From Treponema brennaborense (GTDB lineage: Bacteria > Spirochaetota > Spirochaetia > Treponematales > Treponemataceae): 64,000 nt of DNA. The notes under the pieces were generated by a model. The model ran no database searches. It was not told the DNA's origin and saw only the letters and a list, made by a program, of their open reading frames with translations. Shown here piece by piece: positions 17,471 to 26,168 of this stretch. Both the position numbers and the translations under genes were made by a program. Numbering within the stretch: the stretch's first letter is position 1; the number at the start of each line of letters is the position of its first letter. The DNA lies in assembly GCA_023666275.1 (NCBI GenBank), contig JAMPCJ010000011.1:1-64000 (forward strand). Direction: 5' to 3'.

Positions 17471-17725
17471 TTCTCTGTGAGAACGCATTCGCTCCTCTGG
17501 TGAGAACCGCCGCTTTTTTCCCGAAAAAACAGCGGTTTCTCACGTGAGAAATGAAAAGCTCCTCTGTGAGAGAGGTGCCGTTTCTCAGTGAGAAGCATCT
17601 CGGTTCTCACTGAGAAGCGATCGGCTTCTCACTGCAAAACGGGTGCGTTCTCTGTGAGTATCGGAGTGATATCCAGTGCGTACCGATTTTTTCTCACTGC
17701 GTATCGAAATTTTCTCTGTGAGAAT
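17471..17725. repeat. Palindromic tandem array 1, 22-bp period
   Basis: Units built on the 13-bp palindrome TTCTCASTGAGAA begin at 17471, 17493, 17537, 17560, 17582, 17604, 17626, 17648, about 17670, 17691 and 17712, a 22-bp step with one unit replaced by a CCGC...AAAAAACAGCGG hairpin (about 17508-17535). The best copies are TTCTCACGTGAGAA (17537), TTCTCAGTGAGAA (17582) and TTCTCACTGAGAA (17604). The array fills most of the 347-bp gap between the convergent CotH and HExxH lipoprotein genes. The period is not a multiple of three. There are no unique spacers, so it is not CRISPR. Confidence 0.88.
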
Positions 17726-17773
17726 CGAAACGCAAACCGAACGTCTGCACGAAACGCTTTGCGGCTGCGGTTT

Positions 17774-19636
17774 TCAATAGCGGACAGTTACAAGCGAAAT
17801 CCTGCCCGCGGCAAGTCCCCATTTTTCGGCAATGTACGAATCGAGTTTTGCCGCGGCGTCCGCAAAAGCGGCTGCCTTTGTTGTCCGAATGTACTGCGTC
17901 AAATCCGGTTCTGCCGCGCCGATATAGCGGCGGGAAGCGATATTTTCACTGAAATAACGTTCCGCCGCCGACACCGGCTGCTGAAGCAAATAGGACATGA
18001 ATTCGTTCTGCATCAGATATTCGTTTTCCGTGTCGTAAAGCAGGCTCGGCGTTACTTCGAAATAGCGCTTCAAAAACAATACGGATGTTTTATCGCAGGC
18101 CGCGTAAATTTTCGCCGTCTGTTCCCGAAAATCGGCGTGGGTAAAATACAAGCCGTGCAGTCCTTCGTGCACCATCAGCATATTGCGCAGATACGGCGGC
18201 GATTCCCGCGAAACGGAAACGACGGCACCGCTTCCCGCGCAAAAGCCGGAAGCATTCTTCGCGGATTTTTCGATAATTCCCGCGGAAAGCAGCGCGCCGC
18301 GGAGAATCAATTCATATTCGTTCAGCGGGAACTGTTCTTTTTCCGCAAGATCGAAAAAAGATGCAAGCGTAGCGGCGTTATAGTCGTGCGCATTGTATCC
18401 GTGTTCGCGCGCGATTTCATGATCAAACGCGAGCCTGCCGGCGTATCCTTTTTTTTCCGCGAAAAACGCAAGGCGCTTGAAAAACAAATCCTGCACCGCG
18501 TAGTCCGCCGTATCGAAAATCATAACGGACGGAAATCTGTCCCAGGAAAAAATCTCGAAGTCCGGATGCCGCCAATTTTCGGCGGGCCAGACGATAATTT
18601 GACCGGGATCTGCCGCAATCGGCGCGGGCGCGGAGGATGCGCCGTTAACGGGAACGGAAGCTTTCGCGCGGTGCGGATAATCGTCGGGAATATACACAAG
18701 TCCGTCGGGCGTATTTTCCGCATTCGGCGCGGCGGTGCACGAAATCACCGGAGATGCAAACCCTGCCGGATTCACAAGCTGCCGTGTCTGCCCCGCAGCA
18801 CGCCGCACGGAAACAGAGGCGGCATCGTTATTCAGCAAAGACATTTGCAGGCGGAAAGACGGCGCAGCGCCCTCGGATGCGGAATCGCCGTACAGCACGT
18901 ACAGCGCGCCGCTCGAAACAGGCTCGGCAAAACGATATGTCAGTTCGGGCAGCAGCGCTTCCCCGCCGCCGTTTCGGGAATCCCGCACGGAAAACGCCGC
19001 ATTGACGCTGCCGCCGCTTTCGGGAAAATACAAGCGGAACGCCTGTCCTGTTTTTCGATAGCCCGCACGGATGCCGCTGTCCGTTTCGACGGACGCCGCA
19101 GCGATTTTTGCGGGACGCGCGGAAAATATCATAAAACCGCGCACATCCGTCCGATTATTCGCAAATACCAATTCGATAACGCCGCTGCCGGTTTGCGCGG
19201 CGGCGGAAAAAAGATTGAAGCCGCTCACAAGATTTCTGTCCGCGAGCGTTTTTTTCAATCGGGCGGAATTTTTCGGCGAAAAATCATCGGCGTACAAATA
19301 GCCGAGCGCGAAATCAAACGGAAGATCGGGATTCGGAATGCCGCCTTCTTCCGCAAATCGGACGGAAACTTTCAGTACGGCGCAGTGCGCGGAATAGGAA
19401 AAAATGCGGGAAACTTCCGGCGGAAATAAAAAATACATCCAGGGAGATTTCGCCGCAGCAGTCGTTTCGCCCGCGCGGGCATTTTCATTCAGCGCCGTCA
19501 GCGCAATGCCGCCGGAATCTGCGGCGTTTTTGACGCCGAACGGAACGGCCGATTCGGCAGTGCGGGAACATGATATGTCCGCCGCCGACAGCACAGCAAA
19601 AAGCACGGCGGCAAAAAACAAGCGCTTTGCGTTCAT
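17774..19636 (-). CDS. Lipoprotein with an HExxH metalloprotease-like motif
   Basis: 620 residues; signal sequence with lipobox ADISC. The long N-terminal half is beta-rich with no family I recognise. Near residue 490 stands LMVHEGLHGLYFTH, an HExxH zinc-protease signature (His490, Glu491, His494), followed by a helical C-terminal third (ENEYLMQNEFMSYLLQQP) whose glutamates could supply the third ligand as in gluzincins. I infer a surface or periplasmic zinc peptidase with modest confidence. It is convergent with CotH across palindromic array 1 and divergent from the next gene by 45 bp. Confidence 0.6.
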   Translation of the reverse strand: MNAKRLFFAAVLFAVLSAADISCSRTAESAVPFGVKNAADSGGIALTALNENARAGETTAAAKSPWMYFLFPPEVSRIFSYSAHCAVLKVSVRFAEEGGIPNPDLPFDFALGYLYADDFSPKNSARLKKTLADRNLVSGFNLFSAAAQTGSGVIELVFANNRTDVRGFMIFSARPAKIAAASVETDSGIRAGYRKTGQAFRLYFPESGGSVNAAFSVRDSRNGGGEALLPELTYRFAEPVSSGALYVLYGDSASEGAAPSFRLQMSLLNNDAASVSVRRAAGQTRQLVNPAGFASPVISCTAAPNAENTPDGLVYIPDDYPHRAKASVPVNGASSAPAPIAADPGQIIVWPAENWRHPDFEIFSWDRFPSVMIFDTADYAVQDLFFKRLAFFAEKKGYAGRLAFDHEIAREHGYNAHDYNAATLASFFDLAEKEQFPLNEYELILRGALLSAGIIEKSAKNASGFCAGSGAVVSVSRESPPYLRNMLMVHEGLHGLYFTHADFREQTAKIYAACDKTSVLFLKRYFEVTPSLLYDTENEYLMQNEFMSYLLQQPVSAAERYFSENIASRRYIGAAEPDLTQYIRTTKAAAFADAAAKLDSYIAEKWGLAAGRISLVTVRY

Positions 19637-19681
19637 GCGTTCATACTACACGAAAACCGCAAAAAATAATATAGTGTGTGC

Positions 19682-20434
19682 ATGGAAAGCGCCGCAGACA
19701 GCAAACGAATATCGATGCAAGCATCGGAAAACGAAACGCTCCGAATAAAAACAAATGAAGCGTTTTTGTATAATCCGCGCACCGTTCCCGCAGGCGGAAT
19801 GCGCGTAACGGCGCTTGTTCCGCACGGCAACGTAACGGCGCAGCTCGAACAATTACAGGATGCCGTTCTGCGCGCGTGCGGCGCCGTTCCGCTTTCCGCA
19901 GCACTGTATCCCTTGCAGCCGTTATTCTGCCCGCTGGAAGTGTTTGAAGTGCACGCGCTGCGGGAACCGCCTGCAAGCGCAGGCGAAGAAGACGAACAAG
20001 CGCGCGCCGCGGATTGGAAAAACCGTTTTCTTGCGGAAAGCCGGGAAGAATGCCGCCCGCCGGTTCCCGTACTGTATCCGCCGGTTTTTATAAACGGCGC
20101 AGTCGTCTGCCCTGCGGCAATCGATTTTTCGGGCGGCGCGAATCACGCGGCACACGGCGGTTTGCGCGGCGCGCGGCAGAATATAACCTCGGCGGTGCAG
20201 CTTGCTTTTTTGTCCGCGGAAAAAACAGACGAACGGGAAAAAGCCGCGCTTGAAGCGGCCGTGCGGCAGGCGGCAAAAGCCTGCTTGTTTCCCGCCCGAA
20301 TCCCGCTGCGGGTATTCAGAATCCAAACACTGGAAATTGCGCCCCTGCCGGAAAGCAGCGGCATTCGATGCGGCTGGCAGTGGAATCAAACGGCGGAACT
20401 GTGGGTAAAACTGCCCAAAAAGCGGACAGTTTGA
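19682..20434 (+). CDS. Uncharacterised protein
   Basis: 250 residues from the first ATG; a GTG 6 bp earlier is possible. No signal peptide or membrane segment. The sequence is rich in Ala and Pro, with the pattern VPHGNVTAQLEQLQDAV near the start and IPLRVFRIQTLEIAPL near the end, which reads like a compact alpha/beta protein. I do not recognise the family. It is divergent from the HExxH lipoprotein with only 45 bp between them, and convergent with the pectate lyase gene. Confidence 0.6.
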   Translation: MESAADSKRISMQASENETLRIKTNEAFLYNPRTVPAGGMRVTALVPHGNVTAQLEQLQDAVLRACGAVPLSAALYPLQPLFCPLEVFEVHALREPPASAGEEDEQARAADWKNRFLAESREECRPPVPVLYPPVFINGAVVCPAAIDFSGGANHAAHGGLRGARQNITSAVQLAFLSAEKTDEREKAALEAAVRQAAKACLFPARIPLRVFRIQTLEIAPLPESSGIRCGWQWNQTAELWVKLPKKRTV

Positions 20435-20486
20435 AAACGCGCTGCGGCAGTTTGTCTGCCGAAAGTGCATAAAATCCGCGCAGAAA

Positions 20487-21779
20487 TCAGTGTGCGGCGC
20501 GCCAGGCGGGATATTTTTTCAGGATTTTCTGCGGCCATTTGCCCGTATAGGAGTATCCGTTTCTGCGTTCGCGGCTCATATCGTTGAACGAAGCGCAGAA
20601 GCGGCGATCGCGGTCGCACCACAGCGGCGCCATTGTTTCCAAATCGTAAAAGCGCGCCCATAAATCCGGGGCATTTTCGTCATCCTCAAGAATCTGCTCG
20701 TAATCGGAATAGCGGCCGTTCAAAACTTCCGCAGCGGCGCTTTTTCTCACCAATTTTTTTCCCTTGATGATAATGTCGGGACGGGAAAGCCATTCACAGG
20801 CGGAAGCTACCGCAATCTTTACCTGTTCCGACGGATTTTTTTCTTCCATAAGCAGCTCGATTATACCGACAGACTCGCATGCCGTTACAGACGGCGGTTC
20901 GAATGTCCGCGCCCATATCGGTTCGAGCGTTTCATGGTCATGCTGCTGGCACCAGGCGGTGAGTATTTTTCCGCCGTCCGCCGTACGGACGGCAATCTGC
21001 GTATTCAGAATGCAGTCAATGCCTCTTCGATACGCGGCGGCGGCTCTCCTGCGGCTGTCGTCCGAAAAAAAACCGTAGCGTTCGCTGTTTTCCGCAATAT
21101 CGCGCAGAACGCGAAGCGTGCCGGTCATAACATCGTCGTTGTACGTAACGGCATATACATCCGCGCCGGTAAATCCGCCGGAACGGGGATGCTGCGCGCC
21201 GAGTATCCATTCGAGCGCGCGTTCCATGCAGTCAATGTAGCGCGGATCCGGCAGCTGCCCGTACACAAGCGAAAGATATTCGATTTGGGAATAAATATTT
21301 CTGTTGTCGAGCGTGCTTTCCCGCGCCGTCTGCTTTTTGCCGTAAGCAACCGGTTTTACGGTACGCAAAGACGCGCGCAGTTTTTCCAATTCCGGCTGCG
21401 AATATTTGCGCGCGTAATCGTAATTCTTTGCCCAGCCGCCGTCGGGATTCTGCATATACAGCATGTTTTCCGCAATGCCGGCAATTTGCCGTTCCGTGTA
21501 AATTTCATACGGCGGCACGCTGTCTTTATACGAGTACCGCGCGTGATTGACAGAATCGGCGAAGCGCGAAAGCGAAACGGGCTCGTAATTTTTTTCGAGC
21601 GCTTCCCTGCGGATGCTGTCCGCGGCAGCATTTTCCGAAGAAGCTGCGGAGGCCGTCTGCGCATTTGCCGCGCACGAAAGCATGACGGCGGCGAAACAGC
21701 ACAGTGCCGCCCCGAAAAGCGGCGCTGCCGTTTCCATGCGGTTCACTCGTTTGCAAATGCGCTTTGCGGAAAACATCAT
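20487..21779 (-). CDS. pelA: Secreted pectate lyase, polysaccharide lyase family 10-like
   Basis: 430 residues if translation starts at the ATG overlapping the argC stop (TGATG), which I choose because of coupling; another ATG lies 42 bp inside. The N-terminus is basic, then hydrophobic, ending VMLSC, so a lipoprotein. PL10 features: MQNPDGGWAKNYDY, STLDNRNIYSQIEYLS, GGFTGADVYAVTYNDDVMTG, TAWCQQHDHETLEP, and a conserved end with RFYDLETMAPLWCDRD. Such enzymes cleave polygalacturonate by beta-elimination with Ca2+. Its coupling to an arginine-biosynthesis gene is odd and is probably incidental. Confidence 0.9.
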   Translation of the reverse strand: MMFSAKRICKRVNRMETAAPLFGAALCCFAAVMLSCAANAQTASAASSENAAADSIRREALEKNYEPVSLSRFADSVNHARYSYKDSVPPYEIYTERQIAGIAENMLYMQNPDGGWAKNYDYARKYSQPELEKLRASLRTVKPVAYGKKQTARESTLDNRNIYSQIEYLSLVYGQLPDPRYIDCMERALEWILGAQHPRSGGFTGADVYAVTYNDDVMTGTLRVLRDIAENSERYGFFSDDSRRRAAAAYRRGIDCILNTQIAVRTADGGKILTAWCQQHDHETLEPIWARTFEPPSVTACESVGIIELLMEEKNPSEQVKIAVASACEWLSRPDIIIKGKKLVRKSAAAEVLNGRYSDYEQILEDDENAPDLWARFYDLETMAPLWCDRDRRFCASFNDMSRERRNGYSYTGKWPQKILKKYPAWRAAH

Positions 21780-22723
21780 GCAAGTGCGGTATCTTCCGGA
21801 ACGCCGAGCATGATATTCATGCACTGCACCGCGGCGCCGCTTGCGCCTTTTCCGAGATTATCGAAACGGGAACAAATAAGCACCCGCTCGTCGTTTCCGC
21901 AGACAAACAATTCCATTCGGTTTGTTCCGACAAGCTCGTTGGCGGCAATAAATCCGTCGCGCAGAATATCGGTTCCCATAAACTGCGCCACTTTGATAAA
22001 CGTACAGCCCGCGTAGTATTCCGCAAGATTTTCGCGGATATCCTGTGCCGTCATTTTGCGGGATAAAAGCCGCGTGTGCAGCGGCACGGAAACCGCCATG
22101 CCCGCGTAGTAATCGCAGATATACGGATTGAACACCGGCGCAAATGCAAGAGCGCTTATTTTCTGCATTTCGGGGAGATGCTTATGCTGCTGCGAAAGCG
22201 CGTATTGGCGCGGGGAATCAAGTTCCGCATCGCGTTCGGCAGCCTCATACTGCAAAACGGCTTTTTTTCCCGCGCCGGAATATCCGGACACGGCATGGCA
22301 CACGACAGGATAATCCGGCGGCAGTATTCCCAGCCGCACAAGCGGATAACAAACAGACGCAAATCCGCTCGCATAGCATCCGGGAACCGCGACGCGTTTG
22401 GACTCCGCGATATTCCGGCGGAATTCCGCGGACAATTCGGGAAATCCGTATGCCCAAAGCGGATTCGTGCGGTGCGCCGTCGAAGCATCGATAATTTTGA
22501 CGCGGGGATTATCGCACAAAGCGGCGGATTCTTCCGCGGCTGCGTCCGGCAGACACAAAAACGTTATGTCGGACTCGTTTATCATTTTTTTGCGCGCCGA
22601 CGGATCTTTGCGCGCTTCTTCGGGAATGCGCAGCATCTCGACATCCGAACGCCCCGCAAAACGTTCGAAAATCTTCAAGCCGGTCGTGCCTTCGCTGCCG
22701 TCGATAAAAACTTTATATGCCAT
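21776..22723 (-). CDS. argC: N-acetyl-gamma-glutamyl-phosphate reductase
   Basis: 315 residues; GGAGAA precedes this ATG (MAYKVFIDG), while the longer frame has none. The NADP loop FIDGSEGTTGLK, the short C-terminal domain and the active-site segment AVPGCYASGF (Cys near 118) mark the type 2 ArgC group. It reduces N-acetylglutamyl phosphate to the semialdehyde in arginine and ornithine synthesis. Ornithine is the cell-wall diamino acid in treponemes, so the gene may serve peptidoglycan too. No other arg gene is nearby; the pectate lyase gene overlaps its stop codon. Confidence 0.92.
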   Translation of the reverse strand: MAYKVFIDGSEGTTGLKIFERFAGRSDVEMLRIPEEARKDPSARKKMINESDITFLCLPDAAAEESAALCDNPRVKIIDASTAHRTNPLWAYGFPELSAEFRRNIAESKRVAVPGCYASGFASVCYPLVRLGILPPDYPVVCHAVSGYSGAGKKAVLQYEAAERDAELDSPRQYALSQQHKHLPEMQKISALAFAPVFNPYICDYYAGMAVSVPLHTRLLSRKMTAQDIRENLAEYYAGCTFIKVAQFMGTDILRDGFIAANELVGTNRMELFVCGNDERVLICSRFDNLGKGASGAAVQCMNIMLGVPEDTALA

Positions 22724-22813
22724 CAGTATTCTCCGCTGCGGTTTTTCGATTGCGCGCATCTTCGCAAATTACGCGCCGTATATTCATACTATATCGGCAA
22801 AATGCAGGAATGT

Positions 22814-22861
22814 GAATAAGAATTATTCTAAATTGACGGCGGAAAAACTTTGCATTACAAT
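22814..22861 (+). promoter_or_regulatory. Promoter of the hydrogenase-like sensor gene with upstream palindrome
   Basis: TTGACG (22833-22838), a 17-bp spacer and TACAAT (22856-22861) form a good sigma-70 promoter. A perfect palindrome GAATAA-GAA-TTATTC (22814-22828) lies directly upstream and is a candidate operator. Confidence 0.65.
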
Positions 22862-22906
22862 TGTAAGCGTCAGCTTTGCAGACCAACATCATATCAGGAG
22901 AAAATT

Positions 22907-24973
22907 GTGGAAGAACGAATGACCCGCGTAATCAAGGTGGATAAAGACAAATGCGTAAACTGCCACAGATGCATTGCAGTATGTCCGGCGAAAATGTGCA
23001 ACGACGGTTCCGGCAGCTACGTAAAAATAAACGAAAAACTATGCCTTGGCTGCGGTTCCTGCATAGACGCCTGCACGCATAACGCGCGGATAGGCATTGA
23101 CGACGCTCCGCAGTTTTTCGAAGACCTGAAAAACGGACAAAAAATCATTGCCATTTCGGCGCCGGCTGTCGCCGTCAACTTTCAGGGAAAAGATCTTGAG
23201 CTGAACGGCTGGCTGCGCTCGCTGGGCGTAAAAGCGGTATTCGACGTCGGATTCGGCGCGGAACTGACGACAAAATCGTATGTGGAATACATGAAGAAAA
23301 ACAATCCCGACTGCCTTATATCGCAGCCGTGTCCGGTTCTCGTTATGTTTATCGAATTATACCGCCCCGACCTCATCAATTATCTCGCGCCGGTTCACAG
23401 CCCCATGCTGCATACCGTCCGGATGATCCGCGAATTTTATCCGGAATATGCGGACTGCAAAATAGCCGCAATTTCGCCGTGCTACGCAAAACGGCATGAA
23501 TTCGACGAAACCGGACTGTGCGATTACAACGTAACGATGCGTTCAATCGATGCGTATTTTGCGGAACACGGCGTTTCTCTGGCGGATTTTCCGCAAGCCG
23601 ATTACGCAAACCAGCCGGCGGAACGCGGCGTACTGTATTCCGCGCCGGGCGGGCTCATGCGCACCGCGGAACGCTTTTTGCCGGCAGTTTCGGACATCAC
23701 GCGCAAAATCGAAGGGCAGCCGCACGTGTTTGAATATTTCGCCAATTTGGCAAAATCGATACAGCAGGGAGAAAAGCCCGTTTTCAAGCTGATAGACTGC
23801 CTCAACTGCACAAAAGGCTGCAACGGCGGCGCGGGCACAACGGATCACAACATGCCGCTTGACAAAATGGAAGGTTTCGTTGAAAGACGAAGCAACGCAC
23901 GCCGCGATTTGTGGAAGAAAAAAGGTCTGAAAAAACTCAATAAAACAATCGATGCATACTGGAAGCCGGAATTATACAAGCGGACGTATATAAACAGAAA
24001 TTCCATATTCAAATCGGAAATAAAGCGGCCGACCGACGACGACATACAGCAAATATTTCACAACATGAAGAAATTCAATAAAGAAGATTTGCTGAACTGC
24101 GGTTCATGCGGATACAACAGCTGCGAACAAATGGCGGTCGCCATTTTCAACGGACTTAACAAACCCGAAAACTGCCGCCACTATATGATGCTGGAAGTTC
24201 AGAAAATGAACGAAGATCATCGCGAAGAACTGAAATCGGCAATGAAACAAACTTCCGCGAAAGCCGTCGAAAATATCGAAACCGTGGAACAGAAAACGGA
24301 AAATCTCGTAAGCGCCGCGAAAGACATGACTTCCAGCGTGGCGACTTCTTCCGCCGCAATCGAAGAAATGATAGCGAACATCAATTCAATCAGCAGAATT
24401 CTCGAAAAAAACGCGCAGGCTGTTACCGATCTCGACAGTGCCACGCAGACCGGCAAAACAAACCTCGAAAATGTCAGCGTAATTGTCAACTCAATAGAAG
24501 AAAATTCGAAAGGCTTGAGCGAAATGAGTTCCGTCATTCAAAATATCGCAAGCCAGACCAATTTGCTCGCTATGAATGCCGCCATAGAAGCGGCGCACGC
24601 GGGGGAATACGGAAAAGGTTTTGCCGTTGTTGCGGATGAAATCCGCAAGCTTGCCGAAAATTCGGGCTCGGAGGCAAAGAAAATCTCCGATGTTTTGAAA
24701 AAAATCACATCGCTTATCACATCCGCTTTCGGCACAACGGTTTCCGCGCAAAAAGATTTTGAAAATGTCGTATCGCTTTCTTCCAAAGTCATGGATCAGG
24801 AATTTGTCATGAAAAAAGCAATGGAAGAACAAAACGAAGGCGGCGCGCAGCTGCTTCAGGCATTGCAGCAAATGAAAGACCTTACAAGCTCGGTTTCTTC
24901 CGGCGCGGAAACGCTTCGGGACAATACGGAACAGATAAAAAAATCGCTTTTAATGCTGGGAAGCGAACAGTAA
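22907..24973 (+). CDS. [FeFe]-hydrogenase-like sensor fused to a chemoreceptor signalling domain
   Basis: 688 residues from GTG, which AGGAG precedes by 6 bp; an ATG lies 12 bp inside. Order: two 4Fe-4S sites (Cys16, 19, 22, 26 and Cys46, 49, 52, 56); a hydrogenase-like domain with SQPCP (Cys142), SPCYAKRHE (Cys192) and [11 protein letters not shown] (Cys298, 301, 305), counterparts of the three H-cluster motifs in altered form; a CGSCGYNSC Fe-S segment near 400; then a long coiled coil with the MCP hairpin tip [20 protein letters not shown]. No transmembrane segment is seen, so it is a cytoplasmic receptor. Probably senses hydrogen or redox state and signals to CheA. Confidence 0.88.
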   Translation: MEERMTRVIKVDKDKCVNCHRCIAVCPAKMCNDGSGSYVKINEKLCLGCGSCIDACTHNARIGIDDAPQFFEDLKNGQKIIAISAPAVAVNFQGKDLELNGWLRSLGVKAVFDVGFGAELTTKSYVEYMKKNNPDCLISQPCPVLVMFIELYRPDLINYLAPVHSPMLHTVRMIREFYPEYADCKIAAISPCYAKRHEFDETGLCDYNVTMRSIDAYFAEHGVSLADFPQADYANQPAERGVLYSAPGGLMRTAERFLPAVSDITRKIEGQPHVFEYFANLAKSIQQGEKPVFKLIDCLNCTKGCNGGAGTTDHNMPLDKMEGFVERRSNARRDLWKKKGLKKLNKTIDAYWKPELYKRTYINRNSIFKSEIKRPTDDDIQQIFHNMKKFNKEDLLNCGSCGYNSCEQMAVAIFNGLNKPENCRHYMMLEVQKMNEDHREELKSAMKQTSAKAVENIETVEQKTENLVSAAKDMTSSVATSSAAIEEMIANINSISRILEKNAQAVTDLDSATQTGKTNLENVSVIVNSIEENSKGLSEMSSVIQNIASQTNLLAMNAAIEAAHAGEYGKGFAVVADEIRKLAENSGSEAKKISDVLKKITSLITSAFGTTVSAQKDFENVVSLSSKVMDQEFVMKKAMEEQNEGGAQLLQALQQMKDLTSSVSSGAETLRDNTEQIKKSLLMLGSEQ

Positions 24974-25104
24974 AAACGCACGCGGGCACGGCGCTTTTTC
25001 CGCAGAAGCCGCTTTTTCAAAGCGAAAATTCGGTTCCGCCGGAAAGCCGCCCGCAATACCCCTCGCGGATAAAAGCGGATCGATACATACAGCAGGAACA
25101 TGCC

Positions 25105-25545
25105 ATGAATCAAGATGCCATTAAAGCAAAAGAATTATTTTCAAGCGGCAAGTACACGTGCGTGCTGGTTAAAGACGGCGTTGTGCATACAAGCGTATTG
25201 ACGGGAATCGCGCCGCTGCTTGCTTTTATCGAAAACGGCACGGCGCTTGAAGGATTTTCCGCGGCGGATAAAATTGTGGGCAAAGCGGCTGCGCTGCTGT
25301 TCACGTTTCTCGGCATAAAAGAATTGTACACGCCCGTTTTAAGCGAAGCGGCGCGCGGCGTCCTTGAAGCACACGGCATACTGTATCACGCGGATACGAT
25401 TGCCGAAGAAATCATCAACAGAAGCGGAACGGGATGCTGTCCCATGGAATGCGCCGTGCGGCATATTTCAGAGCCGAAAGACGCAGTTCCGGCACTGAAA
25501 AACGCGCTTTCCCTGCTCCGCGCGAAAAGCCGTCCCGATACTTAA
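25105..25545 (+). CDS. DUF1893 family protein
   Basis: 146 residues after AGGAA. The sequence GKYTCVLVKDGVVHTS, the core FSAADKIVGKAAALLFTFLGIKELYT and the end NRSGTGCCPMECAV match the DUF1893 family as I remember it; its function is not established. The conserved Cys pair near the C-terminus could bind metal. It lies 131 bp behind the hydrogenase-like receptor gene, which may hint at a redox link. It is convergent with the next XRE gene across palindromic array 2. Confidence 0.8.
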   Translation: MNQDAIKAKELFSSGKYTCVLVKDGVVHTSVLTGIAPLLAFIENGTALEGFSAADKIVGKAAALLFTFLGIKELYTPVLSEAARGVLEAHGILYHADTIAEEIINRSGTGCCPMECAVRHISEPKDAVPALKNALSLLRAKSRPDT

Positions 25546-25582
25546 CACGGCGCTCGTTCTCAGGCAAAAATCGAAAATTTCG

Positions 25583-25714
25583 CGAAATTTCTTTCTACAA
25601 GACTCTTGTTAGTTACTAATGAATGGTTTGTCAGTAACCGACAAGCGATTTGTTAGTTGCTGACAAGAGACTTGTTAGTAACCAACAAACCTCTTGTCAG
25701 CTTGCTTGCACGAT
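25583..25714. repeat. Palindromic tandem array 2, 22-bp period
   Basis: Five clear units start at 25605, 25627, 25649, 25671 and 25693, exactly 22 bp apart, with a decayed sixth at 25583. The core reads TTGTTAGTTGCTGACAA in the best copy (from 25650): arms TTGTYAG and CTRACAA around a 3-bp centre. It lies between the 3' ends of the DUF1893 gene and the XRE gene. The sequence is unrelated to array 1 but has the same period and symmetry. Confidence 0.9.
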
Positions 25715-25769
25715 GCTTGCCGGCGCGGGATTTGCACGAATACTGAATATCAGCGGAAGTTTTTCCGAA

Positions 25770-26063
25770 TTACAGGCTGTTCAAGAAGTCGTTCAAAAGC
25801 CGTTTTTGTTTCGGAGAAAGTTCGGAAACCTTGTCGTGTTCGGCCGTATAGGATGGAGTATCGGCGAAAAAGCTGGCGAGGGTCATGTCAAGTCCGTCAC
25901 ACACAACAAAACTCAAATATTCCACCGTAGGACATTTCGCGCCGCTTTCAATTTGGTAGATGTACGTGGGAGAAATGCCCGCAAGTGTCGCCAGCTTGCT
26001 TTGCGTGAAGCCTTTTTTTTCGCGAAAAAGCCGAATTCGTTTTCCTACCTCAACAGCATCCAT
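25770..26063 (-). CDS. XRE-family transcriptional regulator
   Basis: 97 residues; a helix-turn-helix GFTQSKLATLAGISPTYIYQIESG in the first 60, then a short helical tail (LSPKQKRLLNDFLNSL). It is divergent from the adenine methylase genes across a 105-bp gap carrying the palindrome at 26078-26093, as for controller proteins of restriction systems. Regulation of the methylase-helicase block is inferred. Confidence 0.88.
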   Translation of the reverse strand: MDAVEVGKRIRLFREKKGFTQSKLATLAGISPTYIYQIESGAKCPTVEYLSFVVCDGLDMTLASFFADTPSYTAEHDKVSELSPKQKRLLNDFLNSL

Positions 26064-26077
26064 AAAATCTGCCTTTC

Positions 26078-26093
26078 TAACACTATAGTGATA
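26078..26093. promoter_or_regulatory. Candidate XRE operator
   Basis: TAACACTATAGTGATA with a perfect CACTATAGTG core, 15 bp upstream of the XRE start codon in the divergent gap before the methylase gene. Confidence 0.5.
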
Positions 26094-26168
26094 TTTTAGC
26101 GATTTTTGGAAAAGATTGTTTTTACTTTTGTGTTGATTTTATTAAACTTTTGTGCTATGCATGAATGT

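Noticed and set aside
17471-17725. CRISPR array
   Set aside because: Units of 22 bp follow one another without unique spacers, the units diverge, and no cas gene is near. The same holds for arrays 2 and 3.
17588-19429. 613-residue plus-strand frame
   Set aside because: It runs antisense through the HExxH lipoprotein gene and out of array 1; low-complexity Arg-rich product with no family pattern.
20934-22016. 360-residue plus-strand frame
   Set aside because: Antisense shadow of the pectate lyase and argC genes.
25650-26099. 149-residue frame through array 2
   Set aside because: It starts in the repeat and runs antisense to the XRE gene.
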